Source: Stella humosa (lineage in GTDB: Bacteria; Pseudomonadota; Alphaproteobacteria; ATCC43930; Allostellaceae). Taken from it: a DNA stretch of 64,000 nucleotides. The stretch spans positions 4,384,001-4,448,000 of the forward strand of contig NZ_AP019700.1 of the NCBI RefSeq assembly GCF_006738645.1, written 5' to 3'. Under the pieces are notes generated by a model. The model searched no databases and was not told the origin of the DNA. It saw nothing but the letters and a program-made list of their open reading frames with translations. Shown here in pieces: positions 12,928 through 21,410 of the stretch. Both the position numbers and the translations under genes were made by a program. Numbering within the stretch: the stretch's first letter is position 1; the number at the start of each line of letters is the position of its first letter.

Positions 12928-12965
12928 CGCCCGGCCGGAAACGGCCGGGCGGCCCCGTTTCTTGT
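12928..12965 (+). terminator. Terminator after carB
   Basis: A 10-bp GC-rich stem (12928-12937 with 12942-12951) closed by a GAAA tetraloop begins two bases after the carB stop. A T-rich stretch GTTTCTTG follows after a GGCCCC spacer. This is the expected end of carAB transcription, though the late T-run makes it imperfect. Confidence 0.65.
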
Positions 12966-13025
12966 GCCCCCCTTTCATCAGGGACGGCACACGTAATCCG
13001 TGAAATTTCCTACGGAACGGCAGGC

Positions 13026-13499
13026 ATGAGCAAAGTCCCGATGACGGCCGGCAGCTACGCCAATATCGTCGAAGAAGTGAAGCGCCTGAAGTCGGTCGAC
13101 CGGCCGGAGGTCATCCGCGCCATCGCCGAGGCACGCGAGCATGGTGATCTCTCGGAAAACGCCGAGTATCACGCCGCGCGGGAGCGCCAGAGCTTCATCG
13201 AGGGTCGGCTGGCCGAACTGGAGGACAAGATCGCCCGCGCCGAGGTGATCGACGTCTCCAAGCTGTCGGGCGACGTCGTGAAGTTCGGCGCCACGGTGAC
13301 CCTGGCCGACGAGGACACGGACGAGACGACGAGCTACCAGATCGTCGGCGAGGACGAGGCCGACATCAAGTCGCAGCGCCTGTCGGTGACCTCGCCGCTG
13401 GCGCGCGCGCTGATCGGCAAGAGCAAGGGCGAGTCCGTCGAGGTGACGACCCCGCGCGGCGCCAAGTCCTACGAGATCATCAAGGTAGAGTTCAAATAG
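13026..13499 (+). CDS. greA: Transcription elongation factor GreA
   Basis: A 157-residue factor that rescues backtracked RNA polymerase by stimulating transcript cleavage. The N-terminal coiled-coil carries the conserved acidic tip in [18 protein letters not shown], and the C-terminal FKBP-like domain ends in [23 protein letters not shown]. The ATG at 13026 starts the family N-terminus [11 protein letters not shown]. It is separated from carB by about 100 bases including the carB terminator, so it probably has its own promoter. Confidence 0.96.
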   Translation: MSKVPMTAGSYANIVEEVKRLKSVDRPEVIRAIAEAREHGDLSENAEYHAARERQSFIEGRLAELEDKIARAEVIDVSKLSGDVVKFGATVTLADEDTDETTSYQIVGEDEADIKSQRLSVTSPLARALIGKSKGESVEVTTPRGAKSYEIIKVEFK

Positions 13500-13501
13500 G
13501 C

Positions 13502-13552
13502 CAGGGCGTCAAATAGAGCAGGACGCCGGATAGACCGGGACGCCAGACGGGC
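13502..13552 (+). repeat. Three degenerate 17-base tandem repeats after greA
   Basis: Units at 13502-13518, 13519-13535 and 13536-13552 share the pattern GG(A/G)CG(C/T)C..ATAGA with decreasing fidelity. The array ends in the hairpin that follows. It lies between convergent greA and rpsU and codes for nothing obvious. Confidence 0.4.
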
Positions 13553-13576
13553 ATCGTCTCGACCGAGGCGATGCCC
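13549..13576. terminator. Hairpin between convergent greA and rpsU
   Basis: GGGCATCG (13549-13556) pairs with CGATGCCC (13569-13576), and the intervening CTCG/CGAG can extend the helix after a T-G wobble. It sits 19 bases beyond the rpsU stop and 49 beyond the greA stop. There is no T-run on either side, so a terminator role for both genes is inferred from position only. Confidence 0.4.
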
Positions 13577-13595
13577 AGCGACAGGCTGGCCGGAC

Positions 13596-13799
13596 TCAGT
13601 AGCCCTCGCGCTCCATCCGCTTGCGCAGCACCTTGCGATAGCGCCGCACCGCCTCGGCCTGCTCGCGGGCCCGGCGCTCGGACGGCTTCTCGAAGTTGCG
13701 GCGCATCTTCATTTCGCGGAAGACGCCTTCGCGCTGCATCTTCTTCTTCAGGACACGCAGCGCCTGGTCGACATTATTGTCGCGGACGAGGACTTGCAC
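13596..13799 (-). CDS. rpsU: 30S ribosomal protein S21
   Basis: A 67-residue ribosomal protein that starts [19 protein letters not shown] after the initiator and ends [16 protein letters not shown], as in alphaproteobacterial S21. The start is a GTG at 13799; the second residue onward matches the family exactly, so no longer product is likely even though the frame stays open upstream. It is part of the small subunit and promotes initiation. It lies convergent to greA and is preceded by a 137-base region. Confidence 0.94.
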   Translation of the reverse strand: MQVLVRDNNVDQALRVLKKKMQREGVFREMKMRRNFEKPSERRAREQAEAVRRYRKVLRKRMEREGY

Positions 13800-13851
13800 G
13801 GCGGGCGGCTCTCCTTCCAGCAGCGGGCCAATAGCGGGCAAACCACTCCGG

Positions 13852-13890
13852 CGGGAAGTATTCCCGCCCGGATTTCGGCCCAATATCATA
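13852..13890 (-). promoter_or_regulatory. Candidate rpsU promoter and leader hairpin
   Basis: Reading on the minus strand, a TATGAT -10-like hexamer lies at 13890-13885, with no strong -35 at the proper distance. Downstream, GGCGGGAA/TTCCCGCC (13852-13870) forms an 8-bp stem in what would be the rpsU leader. Both are visible in sequence; the functional reading is a guess. Confidence 0.25.
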
Positions 13891-13936
13891 AAGCCCAAAG
13901 AGCGTAAATCGGCTTGTTGGGCCGGATTGCCCCTCT

Positions 13937-14860
13937 TCAGCCGGGCTGCTTTGGCGGCAACAGTCCGAAGGCCGCCGCCAGCCGCCGGCGCGCTGCGCGA
14001 CCCGCCGCCAGGCTCCAGCAATTGACGATCGCCAGGCGGAAGCCTCCGGGCGGCATGGCATGCAGTGCCGGCGCGCGGGCCGGATCGAAGGTGATCTGCA
14101 GCGAGGAGACGCCGGGCATGGCGCGGATCTCCGCCTGGAGGGTGGCTGGTGGTGCCGTGTAGCGACGGCCGTGCGGGGCGAAGAGGACGACGCTGTGCCC
14201 GTCGCGGCGGTCGTCGTCGGCAAAGCGCCACCGCCGCTCGGCATAGAGTTCGACCAGGGCGGCAACCCAGCCCGGGCCATAGAGGTCCGGCCACTGGTCG
14301 CTGAAGCGCAGGTGCGCCTCGATGATGCGGCCGCCGATCGTCTCGAAGTTGACGATGCCGCTGTAGTCCGCCAGGTGGCGGGCGAGCCAGGCGCCGCAAT
14401 AGGCTTCCAGTTCCGGGCGGCGCCCCGCCTCGATCGTCCAGCGGTCGAAGGTGCCGCCGGCGCGCGCATGGCCGACCGTGTGGCGCCACCATCGGGCGCG
14501 GCCGCCCGCCACCGCCACGTCGGTCGAGACGTGCTCGCCCGACAGCCGCGTCATCCACATGTGGCCGGGCTGCTGGTGGCGCGCGTAGTCGGCCGGCGAG
14601 CGCATGACCCGGCTGCCCGTGCCCATGCCGCGCAGGTTCACGATCGGCTTGCTGAAGACCGGCCAGGCCGAAGGCTCGATGCCGTGCGGCGCACAGTCGA
14701 GGCCTTGGGACAGCGCGACATGCAGCTTGTCGTAGACGTGGCGATGGGCGGGAAAGAGCCGCCACGCATCGCCATCGTCGGTCGGGATGACGATGTCGTC
14801 CGGGCAGGGGACGTCGGTGAAGTACTGAAGGCGCCAGGGGTCCCGCTCGACGATCGGCAT
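13937..14860 (-). CDS. Hypothetical protein with ATP-grasp-like motifs
   Basis: A 307-residue protein of no family I can name. The order of motifs recalls an ATP-grasp ligase: [17 protein letters not shown] (the nucleotide-binding Lys and Gly-rich loop), [18 protein letters not shown] (the 'GxExSxD' strand), and [18 protein letters not shown] (the Mg-binding 'xxEINxR' position, here IIEAHLR). The N-terminus ([19 protein letters not shown]) would form the pre-grasp part. A short C-terminal domain contains [15 protein letters not shown]. The ATG at 14860 follows GGAG with 5-base spacing. It stands alone, divergent from a binding-protein gene. The fold assignment is inference; no substrate is implied. 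Confidence 0.55.
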   Translation of the reverse strand: MPIVERDPWRLQYFTDVPCPDDIVIPTDDGDAWRLFPAHRHVYDKLHVALSQGLDCAPHGIEPSAWPVFSKPIVNLRGMGTGSRVMRSPADYARHQQPGHMWMTRLSGEHVSTDVAVAGGRARWWRHTVGHARAGGTFDRWTIEAGRRPELEAYCGAWLARHLADYSGIVNFETIGGRIIEAHLRFSDQWPDLYGPGWVAALVELYAERRWRFADDDRRDGHSVVLFAPHGRRYTAPPATLQAEIRAMPGVSSLQITFDPARAPALHAMPPGGFRLAIVNCWSLAAGRAARRRLAAAFGLLPPKQPG

Positions 14861-15033
14861 CCGTGCTCCATGACCTGGAGGCCAATCCCCCCAGCCTGCC
14901 ATCAACGCAGCACCAATCAACTTGGCAACACACTCGCCCGCCCCATACTGTTTTCTTGGATCGGGTCGGAACCATCCGGCGTTGGTCGAAGGGGCGCCGA
15001 AGTCGAGGGACGCCGAACCGGGAGGATGACGGG

Positions 15034-16065
15034 ATGACGATGCGCAGTGGAATGTTCGCGCTGGCCCTGGTCGCGATCGCCGGCTTCGGCACCGCACCGG
15101 CACGGGCCGACCTCGCCAAGCTCTACGAGTCCGCCAAGAAGGACGCTGAGCTCACCTGGTACGTCGCCCACTACACGACCCAGCAGGCCGAGGAGACCGG
15201 CCGCGCCTTCGAGAAGAAGTATCCCGGCATCAAGGTCAACGTCGTCCGCACGACTGCCCAGGTCGCCTACCAGCGGCTGAACCAGGACATCAGCGCCGGG
15301 GTCGCCAAGTGCGACGTCTTCAGCTCGACCGACATCGGTCACTATCTGGAGCTGAAGAAGAAGGGCCTGCTGATGCAGTACACGCCCGAGAACGCGGCCA
15401 AGGTGGCCGAGCCCTTCCAGAAATTCGATCCGGACGGCCTCTACTACCCGACCGCGGCCGGGCTGATCGTCATCGGCTACCGCACCGACAAGTTGAAGCC
15501 TGAGGAGCTGCCGAAGAACTGGACCGATCTGCTGGAGCCCAAATGGCGCAACAAGATCGCCACCGGCCATCCCGGCTTCTCGGGCTATGTCGGCACCTGG
15601 GCGGTCGCCATGGAAAAGCGCTATGGCTGGCAGTTCTTCGAGAAGCTGGAGAAGAACCGGCCGCAGATCGGCCGCTCCATCAACGATACCGTGACCATGC
15701 TGAATGCCGGCGAGCGCATCGTCTCGTTCGGGCCGACCGCGACGACCCTGGAGAGTGCCGACCGCGGCAACCCGGTCGGCGTCATCTATCCGACCGATGG
15801 CGCGCTGCTGATGATCTCGCCCTCGTCGGTGATGAAGAATTCCAGCAAGCCCGCCGCCGCCAAGCTGTTCCTGGAGTTCCTGATGGACGTGGAGCATGCC
15901 GAGGTGGCGGTGAAGAACCGCCAGGAAAGCCTGCGGCCGGAGGTGAAGCCCCTGCCCGGCGCCAAGACCTTCAGCGAAATCAAGGTCATCCGGCCAACCG
16001 ACGACGAGGTATCGAACGGCGTGCCCAAGCTGATCGAGAAGTGGCGCGACCTGTTCGGCGGATGA
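15034..16065 (+). CDS. Iron-type ABC transporter substrate-binding protein (family 1)
   Basis: A 343-residue periplasmic binding protein with a signal peptide (residues 1-25, ending GTAPARA). The mature protein begins [22 protein letters not shown], as in FbpA/AfuA-like or 2-aminoethylphosphonate-type group 1 binding proteins. Segments [35 protein letters not shown] and [12 protein letters not shown] are typical. The ATG at 15034 has GGAGG eight bases upstream. It is followed 38 bases later by the permease gene, so it is an import cassette. The ligand (ferric ion or small organic anion) cannot be fixed from the sequence. Confidence 0.85.
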   Translation: MTMRSGMFALALVAIAGFGTAPARADLAKLYESAKKDAELTWYVAHYTTQQAEETGRAFEKKYPGIKVNVVRTTAQVAYQRLNQDISAGVAKCDVFSSTDIGHYLELKKKGLLMQYTPENAAKVAEPFQKFDPDGLYYPTAAGLIVIGYRTDKLKPEELPKNWTDLLEPKWRNKIATGHPGFSGYVGTWAVAMEKRYGWQFFEKLEKNRPQIGRSINDTVTMLNAGERIVSFGPTATTLESADRGNPVGVIYPTDGALLMISPSSVMKNSSKPAAAKLFLEFLMDVEHAEVAVKNRQESLRPEVKPLPGAKTFSEIKVIRPTDDEVSNGVPKLIEKWRDLFGG

Positions 16066-16103
16066 TGCCCGCCGCCTGACGCCCGCTTCCGAGGCCACCG
16101 CCG

Positions 16104-17846
16104 ATGGCGGACAGCGGCACCCTGGCGGCCGGGCCCGGCCGCCCCTCCTGGGCCACGCGCCTGCGCCACTTCGACCCGACCATCCTGGTCTGGCTGCTGC
16201 TGGCTGCCGTCCTGGTCTTCCTGGTCGTGAACCCGCTGCTGCGGCTGGTGCTGACCAGCTTCGCGGAGAAGGACACCGGCGTCTTCACGCTGGCCAACTA
16301 CGCGGCCGCCTACGGCCGGCCGCGCTATGTCCAGGCCCTGTGGAACTCGGTCCTGCTGGGCGCGGCCGTCTCCGTCCTCTGCCTGGTGCTGGCGGTGCCG
16401 CTCGCCTGGGGGGTGTCGCGCACCGACATGCCGGGCAAGGGGCTGGTGCGGCTGCTGGTGCTGGGCACCTTCATTACGCCGCCCTATCTGGGGGCGATCG
16501 GCTGGATCCTGCTGGCCGGCCCCAATGCCGGCTGGATCAATCGGATCTGGCGTGGCCTGACCGGGGCAGAGGACCCGCTCTTCGACATCTACAGCTTCCC
16601 GGGCCTCACCCTCATCATCGCGCTCTATTCCTTCCCCTATCTCTTCATCTTCGTCAGCGCGGCGCTGGACCTCGTCTCGTCGGAGATGGAGGACGCGGCC
16701 AGCATCCTGGGTGCCGGCAAGTCGCACACCACCTTCCGCATCACCCTGCCGCTGGTGCTGCCGGCGATCCTGGGCGGGCTGATCATCACCTTCCTGGAGG
16801 CGATCGCGCTGTTCGGCTCGCCGGCGCTCATCGCCCTGCCGGCGCGCTTCAACGTCGTCACCACCCAGCTCTGGCAGTTCTTCTCGCACCCCGCCCGGGT
16901 CGAGGTGGCGGCCGCCTTCGCCATGCCGCTGCTGCTGGTCACCATCGCGCTCTTCTGGGTGCAGCAGCGGATCATCCGCCGCCGCGGCTTCGTGGCGCTG
17001 ACCGGCAAGGGTGGCGAGCGCCGGCCGATGCAACTCGGCCGCTGGCGCTGGCTGCTTTTCGCCTATGCCCTGCTGGTGCTGACCCTGGCCGTCATCCTGC
17101 CCTACCTGATCCTGGGCCAGGCGGCTTTCGCCAAGGCTTGGGGGCGCGGCTTCAGCTTCGACAACCTGACGCTCGGCAACTTCCACTTCCTGCTGTTCCA
17201 GCACGCGACGGCGCGGCAATCCGTCGTCAACAGCTTCCTCTATGCCGGCGCCACCGCCTGCATCGCCATCAGCCTGGCGCTGGCCATCGCCTATATCGTG
17301 CAGCGCCGGCTGGTGCCGTTCGGCGGCGTGCTGTCCTTCCTCTGCATGGCCCCCTTCGTCATCCCGGGCATCGTGCTGGCGATCGGCTTCTATGCCGCCT
17401 ATGCGCCGCCACCGCTGTCCCTGTACGGCACGGCCTGGATCCTGATCCTGGCTTTCACCACCCGTTTCCTGCCGATCGCGTTCGCCAATGCGTCCGCCTC
17501 CATCCGCTCGATCAACCCCGAGATGGAGGATGCCGTGCGCATCCTGGGCGGCAGCCGGCTGACGGCGGTGACGCGGGTGGTCGTGCCCCTGCTGAAGAGC
17601 GGGCTGGTCGGCGCCTGGCTGCTGGTCTTCATCCCGGCGACGCGCGAGCTGTCAGCCGCCATCTTCCTCTACGGGCCCGACACGCGGACCATGGCGGTGA
17701 TGCTGTTCGACCTGTCCGAAGAGGGCAATTTCGAGCGCCTGGCAGCCCTCGGCTGGCTGCTGCTCGCCGCCACCATCGCCATCGTCGCCGTCGGCTATCG
17801 CATCGTCGGGCGCGACTTCATGCTGCGGCGCGGCGGCAGCGATTAA
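16104..17846 (+). CDS. Fused double-domain ABC permease (FbpB/AfuB-like)
   Basis: A 580-residue inner-membrane protein made of two fused permease domains, as in ferric-iron FbpB-type transporters. About twelve hydrophobic segments are visible. EAA-type loops occur in each half: EMEDAASILGAGKSHTTFRI in the first and EMEDAVRILGGSRLTAVTRV in the second. It follows the binding-protein gene as an operon. No ATP-binding gene follows; the next gene is a CoA transferase. The motor must be encoded elsewhere or shared with another system. Confidence 0.9.
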   Translation: MADSGTLAAGPGRPSWATRLRHFDPTILVWLLLAAVLVFLVVNPLLRLVLTSFAEKDTGVFTLANYAAAYGRPRYVQALWNSVLLGAAVSVLCLVLAVPLAWGVSRTDMPGKGLVRLLVLGTFITPPYLGAIGWILLAGPNAGWINRIWRGLTGAEDPLFDIYSFPGLTLIIALYSFPYLFIFVSAALDLVSSEMEDAASILGAGKSHTTFRITLPLVLPAILGGLIITFLEAIALFGSPALIALPARFNVVTTQLWQFFSHPARVEVAAAFAMPLLLVTIALFWVQQRIIRRRGFVALTGKGGERRPMQLGRWRWLLFAYALLVLTLAVILPYLILGQAAFAKAWGRGFSFDNLTLGNFHFLLFQHATARQSVVNSFLYAGATACIAISLALAIAYIVQRRLVPFGGVLSFLCMAPFVIPGIVLAIGFYAAYAPPPLSLYGTAWILILAFTTRFLPIAFANASASIRSINPEMEDAVRILGGSRLTAVTRVVVPLLKSGLVGAWLLVFIPATRELSAAIFLYGPDTRTMAVMLFDLSEEGNFERLAALGWLLLAATIAIVAVGYRIVGRDFMLRRGGSD

Positions 17847-17923
17847 CCCTCCCGCATCGGGGCGGCGGTCGGCTAGTCTGTCGCCATCCCATCCATTCAG
17901 CCATCGCAATCGATCGAGGCTCC

Positions 17924-19114
17924 ATGACCGCTCCAGACGCCATGCCGCTTGCCCGCTTCAAGGTTCTCGACCTGACCCGCGTGCGCGCCGGCCCCACCTG
18001 CGTGCGCCAACTGGCCGACTGGGGCGCCCAGGTGATCAAGATCGAGTCGCCCCCGGCGATCGAGCAGGGCGAGGCACTGGGCGGCGCCCGGCATGGCTTC
18101 GACTTCCAGAACCTGCACCGCAACAAGAGCTCGATGACCCTCAACCTGAAGACGCCGGAAGGCCTGGCGATCTTCAAGAAGCTGGTCGAGACGGCCGACG
18201 TGGTGGTCGAGAACTACCGCCCGGACGTGAAGTTCCGCCTGGGCGTCGACTACGAGACGCTGCGGGCGATCAATCCCAGGATCATCCTGGGCTCCATCTC
18301 GGGCTTCGGCCAGGACGGCCCCTATCGCGAGCGGCCGGGCTTCGACCAGATCGCCCAGGGCATGGGCGGGCTGATGTCGATCACCGGCCAGCCGGGTGCG
18401 GGCCCGATGCGCGTCGGCATCCCGATCGCCGACCTGACGGCCGGCATCTTCTGCGCCATGGGCATCCTGGTGGCGCTGCTGGAGCGCGAGGTCTCGGGCC
18501 AGGGGCAGTGGGTGCAGTCGTCCCTGCTCCAGGCGCAGATCTCGATGCTGGATTTCCAGGCGGCGCGCTGGCTCATGGCGGGGGAGGTGCCGGGCCAGGC
18601 CGGCAACGACCACCCGACCTCGATCCCGACCGGCGTCTTCAAGACCAGCGACGGCCACATCAACATCGCGGCCACCGGCGGCGACATCTACAAGCGCTTC
18701 TGCAAGGCGATCGGCGCGCCCGAGTTGGCCACGGACCCCGACTATTCGACCAGTTCGGCCCGTTCCAAGAACCGCAAGGCGCTGAACGCGCTGATCGAGG
18801 CGATCACGCTGACCCAGCCCAGCCAGCACTGGATCGACCTGCTGAACCAGGCGGGCGTGCCGAGTGGCCCGATCTACAAGATGGACGAGGTCTTCGCCGA
18901 CCCGCAGGTCCAGCACCTGAAGATGGCCCAGCCCGTCCACCATCCGGTCCTCGGCCCACAGAAGGTCGTGGGCCAGGCCGTCGAGCTGTCCCGCACCCCC
19001 TGCACGATGCGCTCGGCCTCGCCCGAACAGGGCGTCGACACCGACGCCATCCTGAAGGGCATCGGCTACGACGATGCCGCCATCGCGGCATTGCGAGAGA
19101 AGAACGCGGTCTGA
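17924..19114 (+). CDS. CaiB/BaiF-family CoA transferase
   Basis: A 396-residue class III CoA transferase, which moves CoA between carboxylic acids through an aspartyl-CoA intermediate. The likely nucleophile is D170 in VGIPIADLTAGIFCAMG. The N-terminal LARFKVLDLTRVRAGPTC, the ENYRPDVKFRLGVDY segment and the SISGFGQDGPYRERPGFD motif are characteristic. The ATG at 17924 lies 77 bases after the permease stop, so cotranscription is possible. Substrates are unknown. A hairpin follows its stop. Confidence 0.92.
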   Translation: MTAPDAMPLARFKVLDLTRVRAGPTCVRQLADWGAQVIKIESPPAIEQGEALGGARHGFDFQNLHRNKSSMTLNLKTPEGLAIFKKLVETADVVVENYRPDVKFRLGVDYETLRAINPRIILGSISGFGQDGPYRERPGFDQIAQGMGGLMSITGQPGAGPMRVGIPIADLTAGIFCAMGILVALLEREVSGQGQWVQSSLLQAQISMLDFQAARWLMAGEVPGQAGNDHPTSIPTGVFKTSDGHINIAATGGDIYKRFCKAIGAPELATDPDYSTSSARSKNRKALNALIEAITLTQPSQHWIDLLNQAGVPSGPIYKMDEVFADPQVQHLKMAQPVHHPVLGPQKVVGQAVELSRTPCTMRSASPEQGVDTDAILKGIGYDDAAIAALREKNAV

Positions 19115-19124
19115 GGCAGCGAGG

Positions 19125-19148
19125 CCCCGGCGCCAAGCGGTGCCGGGG
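19125..19148. terminator. Hairpin between convergent CoA transferase and DUF2000 genes
   Basis: CCCCGGCGCC (19125-19134) pairs with GGTGCCGGGG (19139-19148), a 10-bp stem with one G-T pair and an AAGC loop. It lies in the 40-base gap between the two convergent stops. T-runs are lacking, but the position suits a shared terminator. Confidence 0.5.
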
Positions 19149-19154
19149 GCTCAC

Positions 19155-19565
19155 TCAGGGATGCAGCTTCAGCCCGTCGATCGCCTTGTCCACCACCTTG
19201 CGATCGCCGTGGATTGCCAGTCCGACTAGGTCCAGGTCGGCGGTCACCACCGCAGCGACGGCGGCGCGGTTGGCCGCGTCATGGCTTGTCGAGAAGAGAT
19301 CCCGCGTATAGATCGACGGCAGCAGGCCGCGATCGAGGCTGCGGCGGAGGCAGCGCGCCAGTTCGGACCCGGTCGCCACGAAGACCAGGATCGGCCGGCG
19401 GACCAGCGGTCCGTAGCGCTGTCCGGTGGCATCGAGATAGGGTTCCCCTGGCAGTTCCGGGTGCTGGCCGACGAGGCCGCCCGACAGGAAGCTGGCGACG
19501 TTCAGCTTCTGCCACGTTTCGAGCTCGTCGCGGATGACGACGGCGATCCTGGTTTCGTAGCGCAT
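19155..19565 (-). CDS. DUF2000-family protein
   Basis: A 136-residue protein with the DUF2000 pattern: ETRIAVVIRDELETWQKLNV, the FLSGGLVGQHPELPGEPYLD segment, the SIYTRDLFSTSHDAANR motif, and the ending KVVDKAIDGLKLHP. The family is small, cytoplasmic and of unknown biochemistry, possibly related to peptidyl-tRNA hydrolase-like folds. It is divergent from the AraC-type gene, and the two candidate ATGs overlap (19565 and 19564). This pairing suggests that the AraC protein regulates it, or did before its gene was interrupted. Confidence 0.9.
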   Translation of the reverse strand: MRYETRIAVVIRDELETWQKLNVASFLSGGLVGQHPELPGEPYLDATGQRYGPLVRRPILVFVATGSELARCLRRSLDRGLLPSIYTRDLFSTSHDAANRAAVAAVVTADLDLVGLAIHGDRKVVDKAIDGLKLHP

Positions 19566-20460
19566 GGGCCGGATGGTGATCGAGTTGGCCGACCAGCGTA
19601 TTGAACGATCGTGCAACCAGCGCGTCGGCGATTGGCTGCGCCCGTCGCCGCCGGCTCCCGGCATTGAGCGGATCGAGGCCTTCTTCGCCGGCCATGCCTA
19701 TGCGCCACACCGGCACGACACCTATGCGCTGGGCCTGACGCTCGATGGCGTGCAGGCGTTCCGCTATCGCGGCGCCCCCGCCGTCAGCCTGCCCGGTCGG
19801 GCCATCGTCATCCACCCGGACGAACTTCATGACGGGGCGGCCGGTACCGCCGAAGGATTTCGCTACCGGATGCTCTATCTCGCGCCAAGCCTGGTCCAGG
19901 CTGGGCTCGGTGGTGCTGCGCGCGCGCTGCCGTTCGTGCGGGACGCGGTCACGACGGACCGGCGCCTGATGGCGGCGCTCGCCGCCGCCTTCGCCGATCC
20001 GTGCGGCCCGCCCGCGCCGCTGGAGGTGCCGCAGATCGTCGTGGGCCTCGCAGACGCACTGGCGGCGCTCGATCCGGCAACCCGGCAGCAGCGTTCGACG
20101 GCAGCCTGCGCGGCCGCCGTCGAGCGCGCCCGCTAGATGCTCCCTGAACAGTTCGAGGATGCGGTTACGGCCGAGGTCCTGGAAACGGCCACCGGCATCG
20201 ACCGGTTCACGATGGCGCGCCAGTTTCGCCGGCACCTGGGCACCAGCCCGCATCGCTATCGCACCATGCGCCAGTTGGATGTCGTGCGGCGGGAAATGGT
20301 CTGCGGCGCCCCGCTGGCCGAAGCGGCGGCCGCGGCGGGCTTTGCCGACCAGAGCCACATGACCCGGCAGTTCAAGAAAGCGTATGGGATCTCACCCGGC
20401 GGCTGGCGCCGGCTGGTCCGTCAGGGTGCGATATCCGCCACTGCCTCCAGCTTCGCATAA
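19564..20460 (+). pseudogene. AraC-family transcriptional regulator interrupted by an in-frame amber codon
   Basis: The reading frame 19564-20460 would encode about 298 residues but has one TAG at 20134-20136. Upstream is a cupin-like sensor domain (APHRHDTYALGLTLDGVQAF, VIHPDELHDG), and downstream is the AraC DNA-binding domain (RHLGTSPHRYRTMRQLD and FADQSHMTRQFKKAYGIS). The frame is otherwise continuous and both domains look well conserved. As written, no single product carries both the sensor and the HTH domain; restarting at the ATG at 20137 would give the HTH half alone. The true start may be ATG 19573 or GTG 19576, because 19564 overlaps the divergent gene's start codon. A sequencing error or recent mutation would explain it. 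Confidence 0.85.
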
Positions 20461-20588
20461 AGCCGGCGACAACGCCCCAGGACGCTCCCCGCGCGGCCAT
20501 GAAATCCCCGCCGGCCCGTGCTATACGGGCAGCCGCAACCCTGTCAGAAGCCCCTCCAGCCCGGGCCGATCGCCCGAAGAGGTTTCCC

Positions 20589-21407
20589 ATGCCCGACGAC
20601 GTCCAGCGCCTGCCCGAACTGACCAAGCACATGATCGCCGAGATCGACGGATCGATCGGCTGGATCACCTTCAACAAGCCGGAGCGGCGCAATGCCGTCT
20701 CGACCGACATGTGGGAGGCGCTGCCCAAGATCCTGGACGAGTTCGAGGCCAACCCGCAGGTCCGCGTCATCGTCCTGAAGGGGGCGGGCGACAAGGCCTT
20801 CGTGTCGGGTGCCGACATCTCTCAGTTCGAGCAGGCCCGCAACACGCCCGAGCAGGTCGCCGCCTACGAGCGCTTCGTCGAGAACAGCAGCGACCGGCTG
20901 CGCCATGTCGGCAAGCCGACCATCGCCATGATCCGCGGCTGGTGCGTGGGCGGCGGCGTCGCGATCACGCTCAACACCGACATCCGCATCTGCTCCGACG
21001 ACAGCCGCTTCGCCATCCCGGCCGCCAAGCTAGGCCTGGGCTACCGCGTCAGCGGCATCAACAAGCTGGTGTCGATCGTGGGCCCGGCCTTCGCCAAGGA
21101 AATCTTCTTCACCGCGCGCGCCTTCACCGCGGCCGAAGCCGAGAAGATGGGCCTGGTCAACCGCGTCGTGCCGGCCGACCAGCTCGAGAGCTATGTCCGC
21201 GAATATTGCGAGACGATCGCCGCCAACGCGCCCATGACCATCCTGGCCGTCAAGCGCGAGGTCGAGGAGATCGCCGGCAAGGTGCCGGGCCATGTCGACC
21301 TGGAACTGTGCGACCGGGTGGTCAAGGCCTGCTTCGCCAGCGACGACTACAAGGAAGGCCGCACCGCCTTCATGGAAAAGCGCAAGCCCGCCTTCAAAGG
21401 CGCCTGA
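20589..21407 (+). CDS. Enoyl-CoA hydratase/isomerase-fold protein lacking the canonical glutamates
   Basis: A 272-residue crotonase-superfamily protein. The oxyanion-hole segments VSGADISQFEQ and IRGWCVGGGVAI are present. The two glutamates of true hydratases are both replaced: GGGVAI has V124-A125 where CE is usual, and FAIPAAKLGLGY has A145 where E is usual. The protein therefore should not be taken as an authentic enoyl-CoA hydratase; another crotonase-fold reaction is likely. The ATG at 20589 follows GAAGAGG. It ends 3 bases before the convergent IalB gene. Confidence 0.85.
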   Translation: MPDDVQRLPELTKHMIAEIDGSIGWITFNKPERRNAVSTDMWEALPKILDEFEANPQVRVIVLKGAGDKAFVSGADISQFEQARNTPEQVAAYERFVENSSDRLRHVGKPTIAMIRGWCVGGGVAITLNTDIRICSDDSRFAIPAAKLGLGYRVSGINKLVSIVGPAFAKEIFFTARAFTAAEAEKMGLVNRVVPADQLESYVREYCETIAANAPMTILAVKREVEEIAGKVPGHVDLELCDRVVKACFASDDYKEGRTAFMEKRKPAFKGA

Positions 21408-21410
21408 GCT

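Noticed and set aside
20134-20136. Pyrrolysine or other recoding at the amber codon in the AraC gene
   Set aside because: Nothing in the sequence points to a recoding element, and AraC proteins do not need a special residue there; a simple nonsense change is more economical.
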